A stretch of DNA of 11,921 nt from an uncultured bacterium (GTDB lineage Bacteria; Cyanobacteriota; Vampirovibrionia; Gastranaerophilales; Gastranaerophilaceae): contig CASELB010000160.1 in the NCBI GenBank assembly GCA_949288685.1, positions 1 through 11,921 on the forward strand. The letters are read 5' to 3'. The notes below the pieces were generated by a model. That model did no database searches. It saw only the letters and a list, made by a program, of their open reading frames with translations, and was not told the origin of the DNA. Position numbers and translations under genes: made by a program. Of the stretch, positions 4,786 through 11,921 are shown one piece after another; within the stretch, counting starts at the first letter, position 1, and the number at the start of each line of letters is the position of its first letter.

Positions 4786-6927
4786 ATGGTACCAGAAACA
4801 AAAAAATTTGAGATTGAAATCGGCGGAAAAACCGTAACAATCGAAACAGGGAAGTATGCACAATCAACAAACGGAAGCGTTACAGTAAGATGCGGAGACA
4901 CAATGTTATTCGTTCACGCTGTTGTAAGCAAAGAACCGAGAGTTGGTATAGACTTCTTTCCGCTGCTTATTGATTATGAAGAAAGAATGTCCGCAATAGG
5001 CAGAATCCCTGGCGGATACAACCGTTCAGAAGGCAAATCAAGCGACAAAGCAATTTTAATTTCACGTCTTATTGACAGACCGATAAGACCGCTGTTCCCG
5101 AAAGGTTACAGAAATGATATACAAATCGTAGCCCAATTATTCAGCTACGATCAGCAAAACCAGCCTGATACACTTGCAATGCTGGGCGCATCCTGTGCTT
5201 TAATGTTAACAGGCGCACCGTTTGAAGGTCCTATCGGTGCTGTAAGAGTTTCTAAAATAGACGGGCAGCTTATAGCTAACCCGACCCATCAGGAAGCGGA
5301 CAAATCAAACCTTGATATTGTTGTTGCCGGTACGCACGACAGCGTTATTATGGTTGAAGCAGGCTGCAAATTCGTAACGGAAGACGAAATTATGGAAGCT
5401 GTTGAATTTGCACAAGGCGAAATCAGAAAACAATGTGATGCACAAAATGAGTTTGCAAAGGCATGCGGTGTTGTAAAAGAAGAGTTTGTTAACCCTTATG
5501 ACACTACAGAGCTCAAAAATATCATCCACGAAACAGCATACGATATGATTTTCGATGCCTATCATAATTTTGACAGAACTTACAGACAGGAAAAACTTGA
5601 GGAAGCAAAAAAACTCGTTAAAGAAAAAATAGAGGCACTTCCTGAAGACCACCCGATAAATGTAATGATGGAAGAAACAGGTATAGACTTTGTTGCAGAA
5701 GAATTTAAAGCAGAAGAAAAGAAAGTTATGCGGACAATGATTCTTGACGAAGGCGTACGTGCTGACGGAAGAAAGCCAAACGAAGTTCGTCCGATATGGT
5801 GCGAAGTAGGCGTCATTCCTCGCGCTCACGGCTCTGCGGTATTTACAAGAGGTCAAACACAAATTCTTTCCGTTGCAACCCTTGCAGGTCCCGGCATGAA
5901 GCAGGAATTAGACGGCGTAGACCCGCAAACAGAAAAAACCTATATGCATAAATACATCTTCCCGGGATTTTCCGTAGGCGAAGTTAAACCGCTAAGAGGT
6001 CCGGGAAGAAGAGAAGTCGGACACGGCAACCTTGCCGAAAGAGCAAATGTTCCCGCACTTCCGTCACAAGAAGAATTTGGATACGTAATCAGAGTAACTT
6101 CTGATGTACTTGAATCAAACGGTTCAACATCAATGGGTTCCACCTGCGGAAGCTCTATGGCACTTATGGATGCCGGCGTTCCCGTTAAATGTATGATTGG
6201 CGGTGTTGCAATGGGTATGATTACGGAAGAAGGCAGAGAACCTGTTGTATTAACCGATATTCAAGGCATTGAGGACTTCCTCGGTGATATGGATTTCAAA
6301 GTTACAGGTAATGACGAAGCAATTACAGCTCTTCAAATGGATATGAAAGCAAAAGGTATTTCAAACGATACATTAAGAAGAGCGCTTCAGCAGGCAAAAG
6401 AAGGCAGATTACACATCTTAGGCGAAATGAGAAAAGTAATCACACAACCCAGAGACCATCTGTCACCGTTTGCACCGTCAATTTCAACTATGACTATTCC
6501 TGTAGATGACATAGGAACAGTAATAGGACCGGGCGGAAAACAAATCCGTGCAATAATTGACGCATCCGGTGCCGAAATTGACATTCAGGATAACGGTGTT
6601 GTTACAATTACTTCTAACGATCAAGAAGGCGCTGAAATCGCTAAGAAAATGATTAGAGATTTGACCTTCAAACCGGAAGTCGGTATGGTAATTAAAGGTA
6701 AAGTTGTAAGAATTATACCAATCGGCGCGTTCGTTGAACTGGGCGGAGGCAAAGACGGTATGGTTCACATCTCTCAAATCTGTCAGGAGAGAATTGAAAC
6801 AATTGAACCGCACGTAAATATCGGCGACGAAGTTGTTGTTAAGGTTATAAAGATTGATGATAAGGGAAGAATTAACCTCACAATCAAAGGTGTAACCGAT
6901 GAAGACAAAGCTAATTGCATTAACTAA
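4786..6927 (+). CDS. pnp: Polyribonucleotide nucleotidyltransferase (PNPase, 713 aa)
   Basis: PNPase degrades RNA processively from the 3' end using phosphate, as a ring-shaped trimer and often as part of the RNA degradosome. All expected domains are present and the length is typical. They are the first RNase PH core (about 8-140) with its second half (about 145-215), the helical linker domain (about 240-320) and the second, catalytic RNase PH core (about 325-550). A KH domain follows with GPGG at 581-584 (about 567-625), then an S1 domain (about 632-702, GKVVRIIPIGAFVEL...GMVHISQI). The catalytic residues match those of E. coli D486/D492/K494: D497, D503 and K505 in DFLGDMDFK. FTRGQTQ (353-359) and SMGSTCGSSMALMDAGVP (449-466) are also conserved. 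The ATG at 4786 follows AGTAGGA with short spacing. rpsO, a common upstream partner, is not here. A bidirectional terminator follows 17 bases after the stop. Confidence 0.99.
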   Translation: MVPETKKFEIEIGGKTVTIETGKYAQSTNGSVTVRCGDTMLFVHAVVSKEPRVGIDFFPLLIDYEERMSAIGRIPGGYNRSEGKSSDKAILISRLIDRPIRPLFPKGYRNDIQIVAQLFSYDQQNQPDTLAMLGASCALMLTGAPFEGPIGAVRVSKIDGQLIANPTHQEADKSNLDIVVAGTHDSVIMVEAGCKFVTEDEIMEAVEFAQGEIRKQCDAQNEFAKACGVVKEEFVNPYDTTELKNIIHETAYDMIFDAYHNFDRTYRQEKLEEAKKLVKEKIEALPEDHPINVMMEETGIDFVAEEFKAEEKKVMRTMILDEGVRADGRKPNEVRPIWCEVGVIPRAHGSAVFTRGQTQILSVATLAGPGMKQELDGVDPQTEKTYMHKYIFPGFSVGEVKPLRGPGRREVGHGNLAERANVPALPSQEEFGYVIRVTSDVLESNGSTSMGSTCGSSMALMDAGVPVKCMIGGVAMGMITEEGREPVVLTDIQGIEDFLGDMDFKVTGNDEAITALQMDMKAKGISNDTLRRALQQAKEGRLHILGEMRKVITQPRDHLSPFAPSISTMTIPVDDIGTVIGPGGKQIRAIIDASGAEIDIQDNGVVTITSNDQEGAEIAKKMIRDLTFKPEVGMVIKGKVVRIIPIGAFVELGGGKDGMVHISQICQERIETIEPHVNIGDEVVVKVIKIDDKGRINLTIKGVTDEDKANCIN

Positions 6928-6943
6928 TGCAAAAATTCTTGAG

Positions 6944-6976
6944 AAAAACGCTGCAAATAATTTTGCAGCGTTTTTT
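6944..6976. terminator. Bidirectional terminator between pnp and mgtE
   Basis: ACGCTGCAAA pairs with TTTTGCAGCGT around a short loop. The stem is flanked by an A-run on the left (6944-6948) and six Ts on the right (6971-6976), so it terminates rightward pnp and leftward mgtE transcription alike. It fills most of the 66-bp gap between the two convergent genes. Confidence 0.93.
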
Positions 6977-6993
6977 ATATAAAAAATTTTTAA

Positions 6994-8367
6994 TTAATGC
7001 ATAATCTTTACGAGGTAAAACGTTACAAGCGAGAAGTATACAAACAACCCGATAACGTCAATAGACGTTGCAATAACGGGTCCTGACGCAACAGCGGGAT
7101 CAATTTTCATACGTTTTAATATAAACGGGGTCATAGCACCGATTATAGCCGCAATCATCATATTAAGAGCCATAGCCACCCCGACAATTACCCCGAATGC
7201 AATATTATGCTGCCAACCCATTGTAACAACCGCAACTATAAACCCGAAGAACAACCCGATTAATAAACCGACGGCACTTTCTCTTCCGATTTGTCTTATT
7301 TGCGATCTTAAGGTAATCTGACCGGTTGACAACCCGCGCACCATAAGCGTAATACTTTGAGTTCCGATATTTCCGCCAAGCCCCGCAAGCAGAGGCATAA
7401 ATACCGCAATAATAGGAAGTGCATCAACCGTTCCCGTAAAATGATTTGCAACAGTTACGGCTATAAACTCTCCTATCAGGGTAATAAACAACCACGGTGT
7501 ACGGGCTTTTATAGAATTAAATATATTACCGCTTAAAATGTCCTCATCATCCCCTGCTAAATCAACAATAATACCGGATGATGTATAAATTTCGTCAGTA
7601 GTTTCTTCTTCTACTATGTCCTGCGCATCATCCCAGGTAACAATCCCTTTTAAGTGGTTATACATATCAACAACGGGAAGCGCGCTGAATTGATATTTCA
7701 TAAAAATATCTGCAATATAATCTTGATAATCATCAATATGAAGTTTAACTATGTCTTTTTGCATTATATCTTTAATATTTTTATGAATAGGACTTGTAAG
7801 TAAATCACGCAGAGATAAAACTCCGACAAGGTGATTTTGATTATCTACAACATAGACATAGTACAAATCCATGTTTTCTTTTTCTGCTTTAATTCTAATA
7901 GTGGAAAGCACGCCTTCCACATCCATATCAGCGTTAACAGTAAGCACCAGCGGGGTCATAATACCGCCTGCCGTACTTTCATCATATTTTAACAGTTCCC
8001 GCACTTCACTTGAAAATTTTTGCGGTAATTTTTCTAAGTATTCAGCACTCTCATCATCTTCAAACTCACCAAGGACATCCGCAGCATCATCGTGAGGAAG
8101 TTTTGATATTAATTCGGAAGCCTTTGCGGCATCAATATCACCAAGAATTTCTACCTGCAATTGCGGGGGTAAGTATTCAAGCAACTCTACTGATTTTTCT
8201 TCATCTATAAGATTAAAACACTCAATCCTCTCGGAGGTCTCAAGGTCAGGGAAAATATCAGCCAAATCAGCAGAGTGATACCCGTTGAGTTCTGTTTTTA
8301 AAGACTCAATATTATTCTCTGCAACAAGTTCCCTTATTCTGTCAACCGAGTTTTGAATATTTAACAT
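6994..8367 (-). CDS. mgtE: Magnesium transporter MgtE (457 aa)
   Basis: MgtE is a homodimeric inner-membrane Mg2+ channel that closes when its cytoplasmic domains bind Mg2+. The domain order is complete. An acidic N-terminal superhelical domain (about 5-130, with LPPQLQVEIL and LPHDDAADVLGE repeats) comes first. Two CBS domains (about 137-196 and 200-258) and a connecting plug helix (about 262-288) follow. Five membrane helices fill 290-457. The family signatures are present: PLLAGLGGNIGTQS at 325-338, and DPAVASGPVIATSIDVIG at 423-440, where D437 corresponds to the essential pore aspartate. The ATG at 8367 has only a weak GAAG upstream, but a perfect TATAAT (8379-8374) lies 6 bases before it, suggesting a leaderless mRNA. 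No Mg2+ riboswitch fits in the 69 bp shared with the divergent argS. The gene converges on pnp and shares its terminator. Confidence 0.98.
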   Translation of the reverse strand: MLNIQNSVDRIRELVAENNIESLKTELNGYHSADLADIFPDLETSERIECFNLIDEEKSVELLEYLPPQLQVEILGDIDAAKASELISKLPHDDAADVLGEFEDDESAEYLEKLPQKFSSEVRELLKYDESTAGGIMTPLVLTVNADMDVEGVLSTIRIKAEKENMDLYYVYVVDNQNHLVGVLSLRDLLTSPIHKNIKDIMQKDIVKLHIDDYQDYIADIFMKYQFSALPVVDMYNHLKGIVTWDDAQDIVEEETTDEIYTSSGIIVDLAGDDEDILSGNIFNSIKARTPWLFITLIGEFIAVTVANHFTGTVDALPIIAVFMPLLAGLGGNIGTQSITLMVRGLSTGQITLRSQIRQIGRESAVGLLIGLFFGFIVAVVTMGWQHNIAFGVIVGVAMALNMMIAAIIGAMTPFILKRMKIDPAVASGPVIATSIDVIGLFVYFSLVTFYLVKIMH

Positions 8368-8373
8368 AGCTTC

Positions 8374-8379
8374 ATTATA
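8374..8379 (-). promoter_or_regulatory. -10 box for mgtE, leaderless arrangement
   Basis: A perfect TATAAT on the minus strand ends 6 bases before the mgtE ATG, which would place the transcription start at the start codon. No good -35 is seen at 16-18 bp. Confidence 0.45.
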
Positions 8380-8400
8380 TATAAAATAAATTTTTTATTC

Positions 8401-8406
8401 TATAAT
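8401..8406 (+). promoter_or_regulatory. -10 box for argS
   Basis: A perfect TATAAT on the plus strand, 30 bases before the argS ATG. This gives a leader of about 23 nt that contains the AGAGGA ribosome binding site (8426-8431). The -35 region is only AT-rich. The box lies back to back with the mgtE -10 in the same 69-bp gap. Confidence 0.5.
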
Positions 8407-8436
8407 AGAAAAAGATGAAAATAAAAGAGGATTGAT

Positions 8437-10146
8437 ATGATAAAAGATTTACTGTTAAATGATGTTATTAAAGGGATTGAAGCAGGGTGCAAGTCCGGGA
8501 AACTCGGACAAATGACATCCGCGGAAAATATTTCGCTAATAGTTGAAAAACCTAAAAACCCTGATTTCGGTGATTTTGCAGTAAATATCTCATCACTTGC
8601 AAGAGAGGCAAAACTTGCACCGCCAGTAATTGCAAATACAATAGCGGAACATCTTAAATCCGACGATTATTCAGTATCAATTGTTGGTGGGTTTATCAAT
8701 TTTAAAGTTTCTGACAGACTGCTCGCTAAAAACCTTAAAGAAATTCTTGATAAAAAATCAAATTACGGAAAACCTGAGAAAATTAATAAAGAAAAAATCC
8801 TGTTAGAATACGTTTCAGCAAACCCGACAGGTCCGTTCCATATCGGTCACGGGAGATGGGCAGCCATGGGCAGTGCACTTGCAAACCTGCTCAAATTCTA
8901 CGGACACGAAGTTTATCAGGAATTCTATATAAATGATGCAGGCAGCCAAATTCAAAAACTCGGCAACTCCTTAAAAATAAGAATTAAACAGGAACTTGGA
9001 GAAAATATTGATTTCCCGACAGACGAGGTTGAACGCAAAAACTATTATCCGGGAGATTATTTAATCCCTGTTGCAAAAAAATTTTTACAAGAACACGAAC
9101 CGACAGATGATGTAAAAATTCTTTCGGATTACGCGAAAAAAGAGATGGAAGAAAAACAAAAAGAACTTCTTGAAGGGTTTAAAGTACATTTTGATAATTT
9201 TTACTCTGAACTTGACCTGCACAAATCCGGTAAGGTTGATGAATGTGTTGGGAAACTTAAAACAGCCGGAAAACTATATGAAAAAGACGGCGCTCTATGG
9301 TTTAAATCCTCTGAATACGGTGATGATCAGGACAGGGTAATTAAAAAAGCCGACGGCTCAAACACATACCTCACTGCGGATATTGCATACCATATAGATA
9401 AGTTGCAACGCGGATTTGACCGGTTAATAAACATCTGGGGGGCAGACCACCACGGGTATGTAGCGCGGGTTAAGGCTTCAATAGAGGCTCTGGGGTATGA
9501 CCCGAACAAACTTGAAATACTTTTAGGTCAGCTTGTTAACCTCGTAATAAACGGGGAAGAAGTCCGTATGGGCAAACGTAAAAATATGGTTACACTTGAC
9601 GATCTTATTGAAGAGGTAGGTGTTGATGCAACACGTTTCTGGATGGAAATGAGAAACATTGATACAACTCTTGATTTCGACATAGAACTTGCAAAACGTT
9701 CAACTGATGAAAACCCCGTATTTTATGTCCAATACGCTTATGCAAGAGCCTGCTCGATTTTAAGAAATGCAGTAAGCGAAAAACTAAACCCGGAAACCGG
9801 CGAAAAGTCTCCGGCGCCTATAAGTACAAAGGAACTTGAAGATTTAAAAAATAATTTTAATATAGCCTTAATGGAAAACAGAACTACAGAGGGCAGGAAA
9901 TTATTATTAAAACTGGAAGAATTTAAATCTGTTATCACTTTATCTGCCCAGAACAGAACCGTATACACTATTTGCAGATACGTTCAGGAACTTGCAGGAG
10001 AATTCCACTCTTTCTATAATGCAAATCGCGTAATTTCAGAAGATACAGACCTTATGAAATCAAGATTAGCATTAATCGAAGGTTTGAGACAGGTACTTGC
10101 AAATGCCCTGGAAATATTACAGGTAACAGCACCGGAGAGAATGTAA
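8437..10146 (+). CDS. argS: Arginyl-tRNA synthetase (569 aa)
   Basis: This cytoplasmic class I synthetase charges tRNA-Arg with arginine. It has the ArgRS N-terminal additional domain (about 1-95, with NPDFGDFAVNISS at 41-53). The Rossmann catalytic core contains SANPTGPFHIGHGR (127-140; HIGH is 135-138) and GADHHGYVARVKA (335-347). The KMSKS-loop region reads VRMGKRKNMVTLDDL (376-390). The anticodon-binding DALR domain (about 427-569) ends with the family's usual APERM. The KMSKS counterpart is RMGK (377-380). Degenerate KMSKS loops are common in ArgRS, and the second lysine (K380) is kept, so activity is expected. The ATG at 8437 has a clear AGAGGA site 5 bases upstream. It is divergent from mgtE; glgA follows 84 bases downstream on the same strand. 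Confidence 0.98.
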   Translation: MIKDLLLNDVIKGIEAGCKSGKLGQMTSAENISLIVEKPKNPDFGDFAVNISSLAREAKLAPPVIANTIAEHLKSDDYSVSIVGGFINFKVSDRLLAKNLKEILDKKSNYGKPEKINKEKILLEYVSANPTGPFHIGHGRWAAMGSALANLLKFYGHEVYQEFYINDAGSQIQKLGNSLKIRIKQELGENIDFPTDEVERKNYYPGDYLIPVAKKFLQEHEPTDDVKILSDYAKKEMEEKQKELLEGFKVHFDNFYSELDLHKSGKVDECVGKLKTAGKLYEKDGALWFKSSEYGDDQDRVIKKADGSNTYLTADIAYHIDKLQRGFDRLINIWGADHHGYVARVKASIEALGYDPNKLEILLGQLVNLVINGEEVRMGKRKNMVTLDDLIEEVGVDATRFWMEMRNIDTTLDFDIELAKRSTDENPVFYVQYAYARACSILRNAVSEKLNPETGEKSPAPISTKELEDLKNNFNIALMENRTTEGRKLLLKLEEFKSVITLSAQNRTVYTICRYVQELAGEFHSFYNANRVISEDTDLMKSRLALIEGLRQVLANALEILQVTAPERM

Positions 10147-10230
10147 TAAAAGACTTTTAGCATTCCTCTTTACCGCAGAAAATTTTTGCTTTAGTATAAA
10201 CATGTCGTTTAAATAAGCGGAGGCTATTAT

Positions 10231-11676
10231 ATGAAAATATTATTTGCATCGGCAGAAGTCGCACCTTTTTCAAAAGCCGGCGGGCTGGCAGATGTTGTAG
10301 GCAGTTTACCAAAAGCTCTTGAGAAGGATGCTGAAATTGCTATATTCACCCCACTGCACGGAAACATTGATGTAGACCGGTGGGGAATAAAAGAACTTGA
10401 CAATTCCGTAATGTGGATATCTTTTCAGGAGCGCCCGCAAAGGTTTAGATTATTTATGTGTAAACTTCCCGGCACGAATATTAATGTATTCTTCGTACAT
10501 AATGACTGGTACTTTTCCTGCTTTAAAGAAGTTTACCCCAAATGGCTTGACCCCAGATATGAACACGAAAGATATATAGCATTTTCTTTAGCTGTTTTAG
10601 AATATGCTAAACAGCTTAACTTTAAAGCAGACATTATCCACTCCAACGACTGGCATACAGCAATGATACCTTTGTATATTAAAGCAAATTACAAGTTTGA
10701 CGATTTCTGGTGCAGAGCCAAAAATGTTTTTGAAATCCACAACCTTGCTTATCAAGGAGTATGGTTTGATGATGTGGTGGATTTTGCCAATATGCGCCGC
10801 GACATTGTTTACAATGAATGGGGCTGCGAACACTGGGGACGTGTAAACTGGATGAAGGGTGCAATTAACTATTCCGATAAAATTATAGTTGTATCCCCTA
10901 AATATGCACAGGAAATTTTAACACCTGAGTACGGTGAAGGTATGGACTACACCTTAAGAGGACAAACACATAAACTTGTCGGAATTCTAAATGGAATAGA
11001 CTACGATGTTTATAACCCTAAAACTGATAAGAATTTAGCAAAAAAATATGATAAAAAATCATTAAAAAATAAAGAAGTTAATAAGAAAAAAGTTTGTGAA
11101 TTTTTCGGGCTTAAATACAATCCGGACAGACCGTTAATTGCGTTTATTTCACGACTTGTGCCACAAAAGGGATTGGACTTAATCCGACAGGTTGAAAATG
11201 AACTCAAATATATGGATGCTGATTTTGTATTCTTAGGCAGCGGAGACAAGGACTATGAGAACCTTTTAATCTGGCTTTCAAACAACTCGCCCAATATACG
11301 TGCATATATCGGATATAAGGCGGATTTAGCAAACCTTATGTATGGAGGCAGTGACTTTTTCCTTATGCCGTCAGCATTTGAGCCATGCGGCTTGAGCCAG
11401 ATGATTGCTATGCGCTACGGTTCACTCCCCATAGTAAGAGCAACCGGAGGTCTTGATAATACCGTTGTCGGATATCCGTTAAATGATTCTACAGGTTTCA
11501 AATTCTGGAATTATGACGGGTGGGCAATGAAAGCCGCAATAGAATGTGCTATGTATGTTTACAAAGATAAATATACCCTGAATGCTATGCGCAACAGTGC
11601 GATGTCTGCTGATTTTTCATGGGAAAAGAGTTCTAAAGAATATTTGAAGGTTTACCATGAACTAGCGGATATTTAG
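10231..11676 (+). CDS. glgA: Glycogen synthase, ADP-glucose type (481 aa)
   Basis: This is a GT5-family glucosyltransferase, a cytoplasmic enzyme that adds glucose from ADP-glucose to alpha-1,4-glucan chains for glycogen storage. The N-terminal domain begins with the signature ASAEVAPFSKAGGLADVVGSLP (residues 6-27). K15 and the GG loop contact the sugar nucleotide; many homologues have KTGGL or KVGGL there. HSNDWHTAMIP (137-147) and EIHNLAYQG (168-176) follow. The C-terminal domain has SRLVPQKGLDL (307-317) and FEPCGLSQM (383-391), with E384 as the conserved phosphate/sugar-binding acid, and then RATGGL. Length is typical. The ATG at 10231 has a strong GGAGG site (10219-10223) with 7-base spacing. 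A TATAAA at 10195-10200 could be its -10, without a clear -35. The other glg genes are not in the window, so glycogen metabolism is probably scattered rather than in one operon. Confidence 0.98.
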   Translation: MKILFASAEVAPFSKAGGLADVVGSLPKALEKDAEIAIFTPLHGNIDVDRWGIKELDNSVMWISFQERPQRFRLFMCKLPGTNINVFFVHNDWYFSCFKEVYPKWLDPRYEHERYIAFSLAVLEYAKQLNFKADIIHSNDWHTAMIPLYIKANYKFDDFWCRAKNVFEIHNLAYQGVWFDDVVDFANMRRDIVYNEWGCEHWGRVNWMKGAINYSDKIIVVSPKYAQEILTPEYGEGMDYTLRGQTHKLVGILNGIDYDVYNPKTDKNLAKKYDKKSLKNKEVNKKKVCEFFGLKYNPDRPLIAFISRLVPQKGLDLIRQVENELKYMDADFVFLGSGDKDYENLLIWLSNNSPNIRAYIGYKADLANLMYGGSDFFLMPSAFEPCGLSQMIAMRYGSLPIVRATGGLDNTVVGYPLNDSTGFKFWNYDGWAMKAAIECAMYVYKDKYTLNAMRNSAMSADFSWEKSSKEYLKVYHELADI

Positions 11677-11802
11677 TGAGGGATATTGAAGAAAAATTCC
11701 GCTAAATTAATACGGTAAAATTGTTGTTATGTAAGACTTTTAGAGATTTAAAGATTTATCTTTTTTGCAAAATGTTAAGCCTGTTATGAAATTATTATAA
11801 TG

Positions 11803-11811
11803 TGGTATAAT
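11803..11811 (+). promoter_or_regulatory. Extended -10 promoter of the right-edge gene
   Basis: TGGTATAAT is a perfect extended -10 (TG, one base, TATAAT), which can work without a good -35. A second TATAAT lies at 11796-11801. Transcription would start near 11818, giving a leader of about 65 nt. Confidence 0.55.
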
Positions 11812-11846
11812 AATTATATAGGGAGATTAAATTTAAAACTTAATAA

Positions 11847-11870
11847 GCCGTTTCAGCCAACCAGAAAGGC
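11847..11870 (+). promoter_or_regulatory. Leader hairpin covering the ribosome binding site of the right-edge gene
   Basis: GCC (11847-11849) pairs with GGC (11868-11870) and TTTC (11851-11854) with GAAA (11864-11867), with one bulged G and a 9-nt loop. The right side contains the AGAAAGG that would serve as the ribosome binding site, so the fold could limit translation. Modest stability; by eye only. Confidence 0.3.
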
Positions 11871-11882
11871 ATATTATATATA

Positions 11883-11921
11883 ATGAATGAGATACAATTC
11901 CATAATGACCTAGACAAAATG
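11883..11921 (+). CDS. Start of an unidentified gene, cut by the window edge
   Basis: Thirteen codons (MNEIQFHNDLDKM) remain open to the last base. The ATG at 11883 has AAAGG at 11865-11869, a long 13-base spacing. The competing ATG at 11887 runs into a stop after eight codons. An extended -10 promoter lies about 70 bases upstream. The fragment is too short to assign a function. Confidence 0.45.
   Translation, partial: MNEIQFHNDLDKM

Noticed and set aside
8361..8375. Minimal ORF (four codons plus stop) overlapping the mgtE start, read on the minus strand
   Set aside because: The ATG at 8375 lies within the predicted -10 box and would not be transcribed from the leaderless start; most likely chance.
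10150..10160. AAGACTTTTAG shared by the regions after argS and glgA (second copy at 11733-11743)
   Set aside because: An 11-base AT-rich match between two short intergenic regions is easily chance, and no further similarity surrounds it.
10175..10192. Terminator after argS (GCAGAA-AAT-TTTTGC)
   Set aside because: Six weak pairs with one G-T wobble and a three-base loop, followed by only a few Ts; not convincing.
11748..11767. Terminator after glgA (AAAGATTTATCTTTTTT)
   Set aside because: The stem is all A-T except one pair and would need a two-base loop; too weak to call.
11800..11883. 27-codon ORF whose stop overlaps the start of the right-edge gene (TAATG)
   Set aside because: It lacks a ribosome binding site, and the extended -10 promoter lies inside its first codons, so the mRNA from that promoter would not contain its start.

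Overview
The window is an AT-rich, gene-dense bacterial chromosome segment made mostly of housekeeping genes. Six of the eight gene calls can be named from their protein sequence: alanyl-tRNA synthetase (alaS), polynucleotide phosphorylase (pnp), an MgtE magnesium transporter, arginyl-tRNA synthetase (argS), glycogen synthase (glgA) and a DUF4186 protein. There is also a tandem AbrB/MazE-like protein and a polytopic membrane protein. The start of a ninth gene is cut off by the right edge. No rRNA, tRNA, CRISPR, transposase or phage gene is visible. Assignment to a lineage is inference only. The AT-rich bias, gene content and palindromic repeats of the LNLFQDL...QVQHD type would suit an uncultured Gram-negative lineage such as the gut Gastranaerophilales (Vampirovibrionia, sister to Cyanobacteria), but nothing here proves it.

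Layout, left to right. Positions 35-3424 hold a leftward operon: promoter, alaS, then a six-helix membrane protein 13 bases downstream. Positions 3425-3728 hold no protein gene but are structured. A strong leftward terminator with a TTCG loop, a GNRA-loop hairpin and an unusual CTCCTCAC (anti-Shine-Dalgarno-like) segment sit downstream of a plausible leftward promoter, so I propose a small RNA of about 200 nt. Its promoter overlaps a 12-bp palindrome and a perfect 2 x 11-bp tandem repeat just upstream of the rightward AbrB-like gene. That gene overlaps the 3' end of the leftward DUF4186 gene by 35 bp.

Positions 4399-4785 hold two complete 69-nt copies and one truncated copy of a palindromic repeat element, then the pnp promoter and a leader hairpin. 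After pnp (rightward), one bidirectional terminator serves both pnp and the converging mgtE gene. mgtE and argS are divergent, with a 69-bp shared upstream region. glgA follows argS with its own strong ribosome binding site. The last 245 bases hold an extended -10 promoter and the first 13 codons of another rightward gene.

The genes do not form one pathway: two tRNA synthetases, an RNA-decay enzyme, Mg2+ homeostasis and glycogen synthesis sit side by side, as is common in core chromosome regions. The parts that deserve a second look are the non-coding ones: the candidate small RNA with its operator-like repeats, the 69-nt palindromic elements, and a pattern of probable leaderless genes whose -10 box lies 6-7 bases before the start codon.
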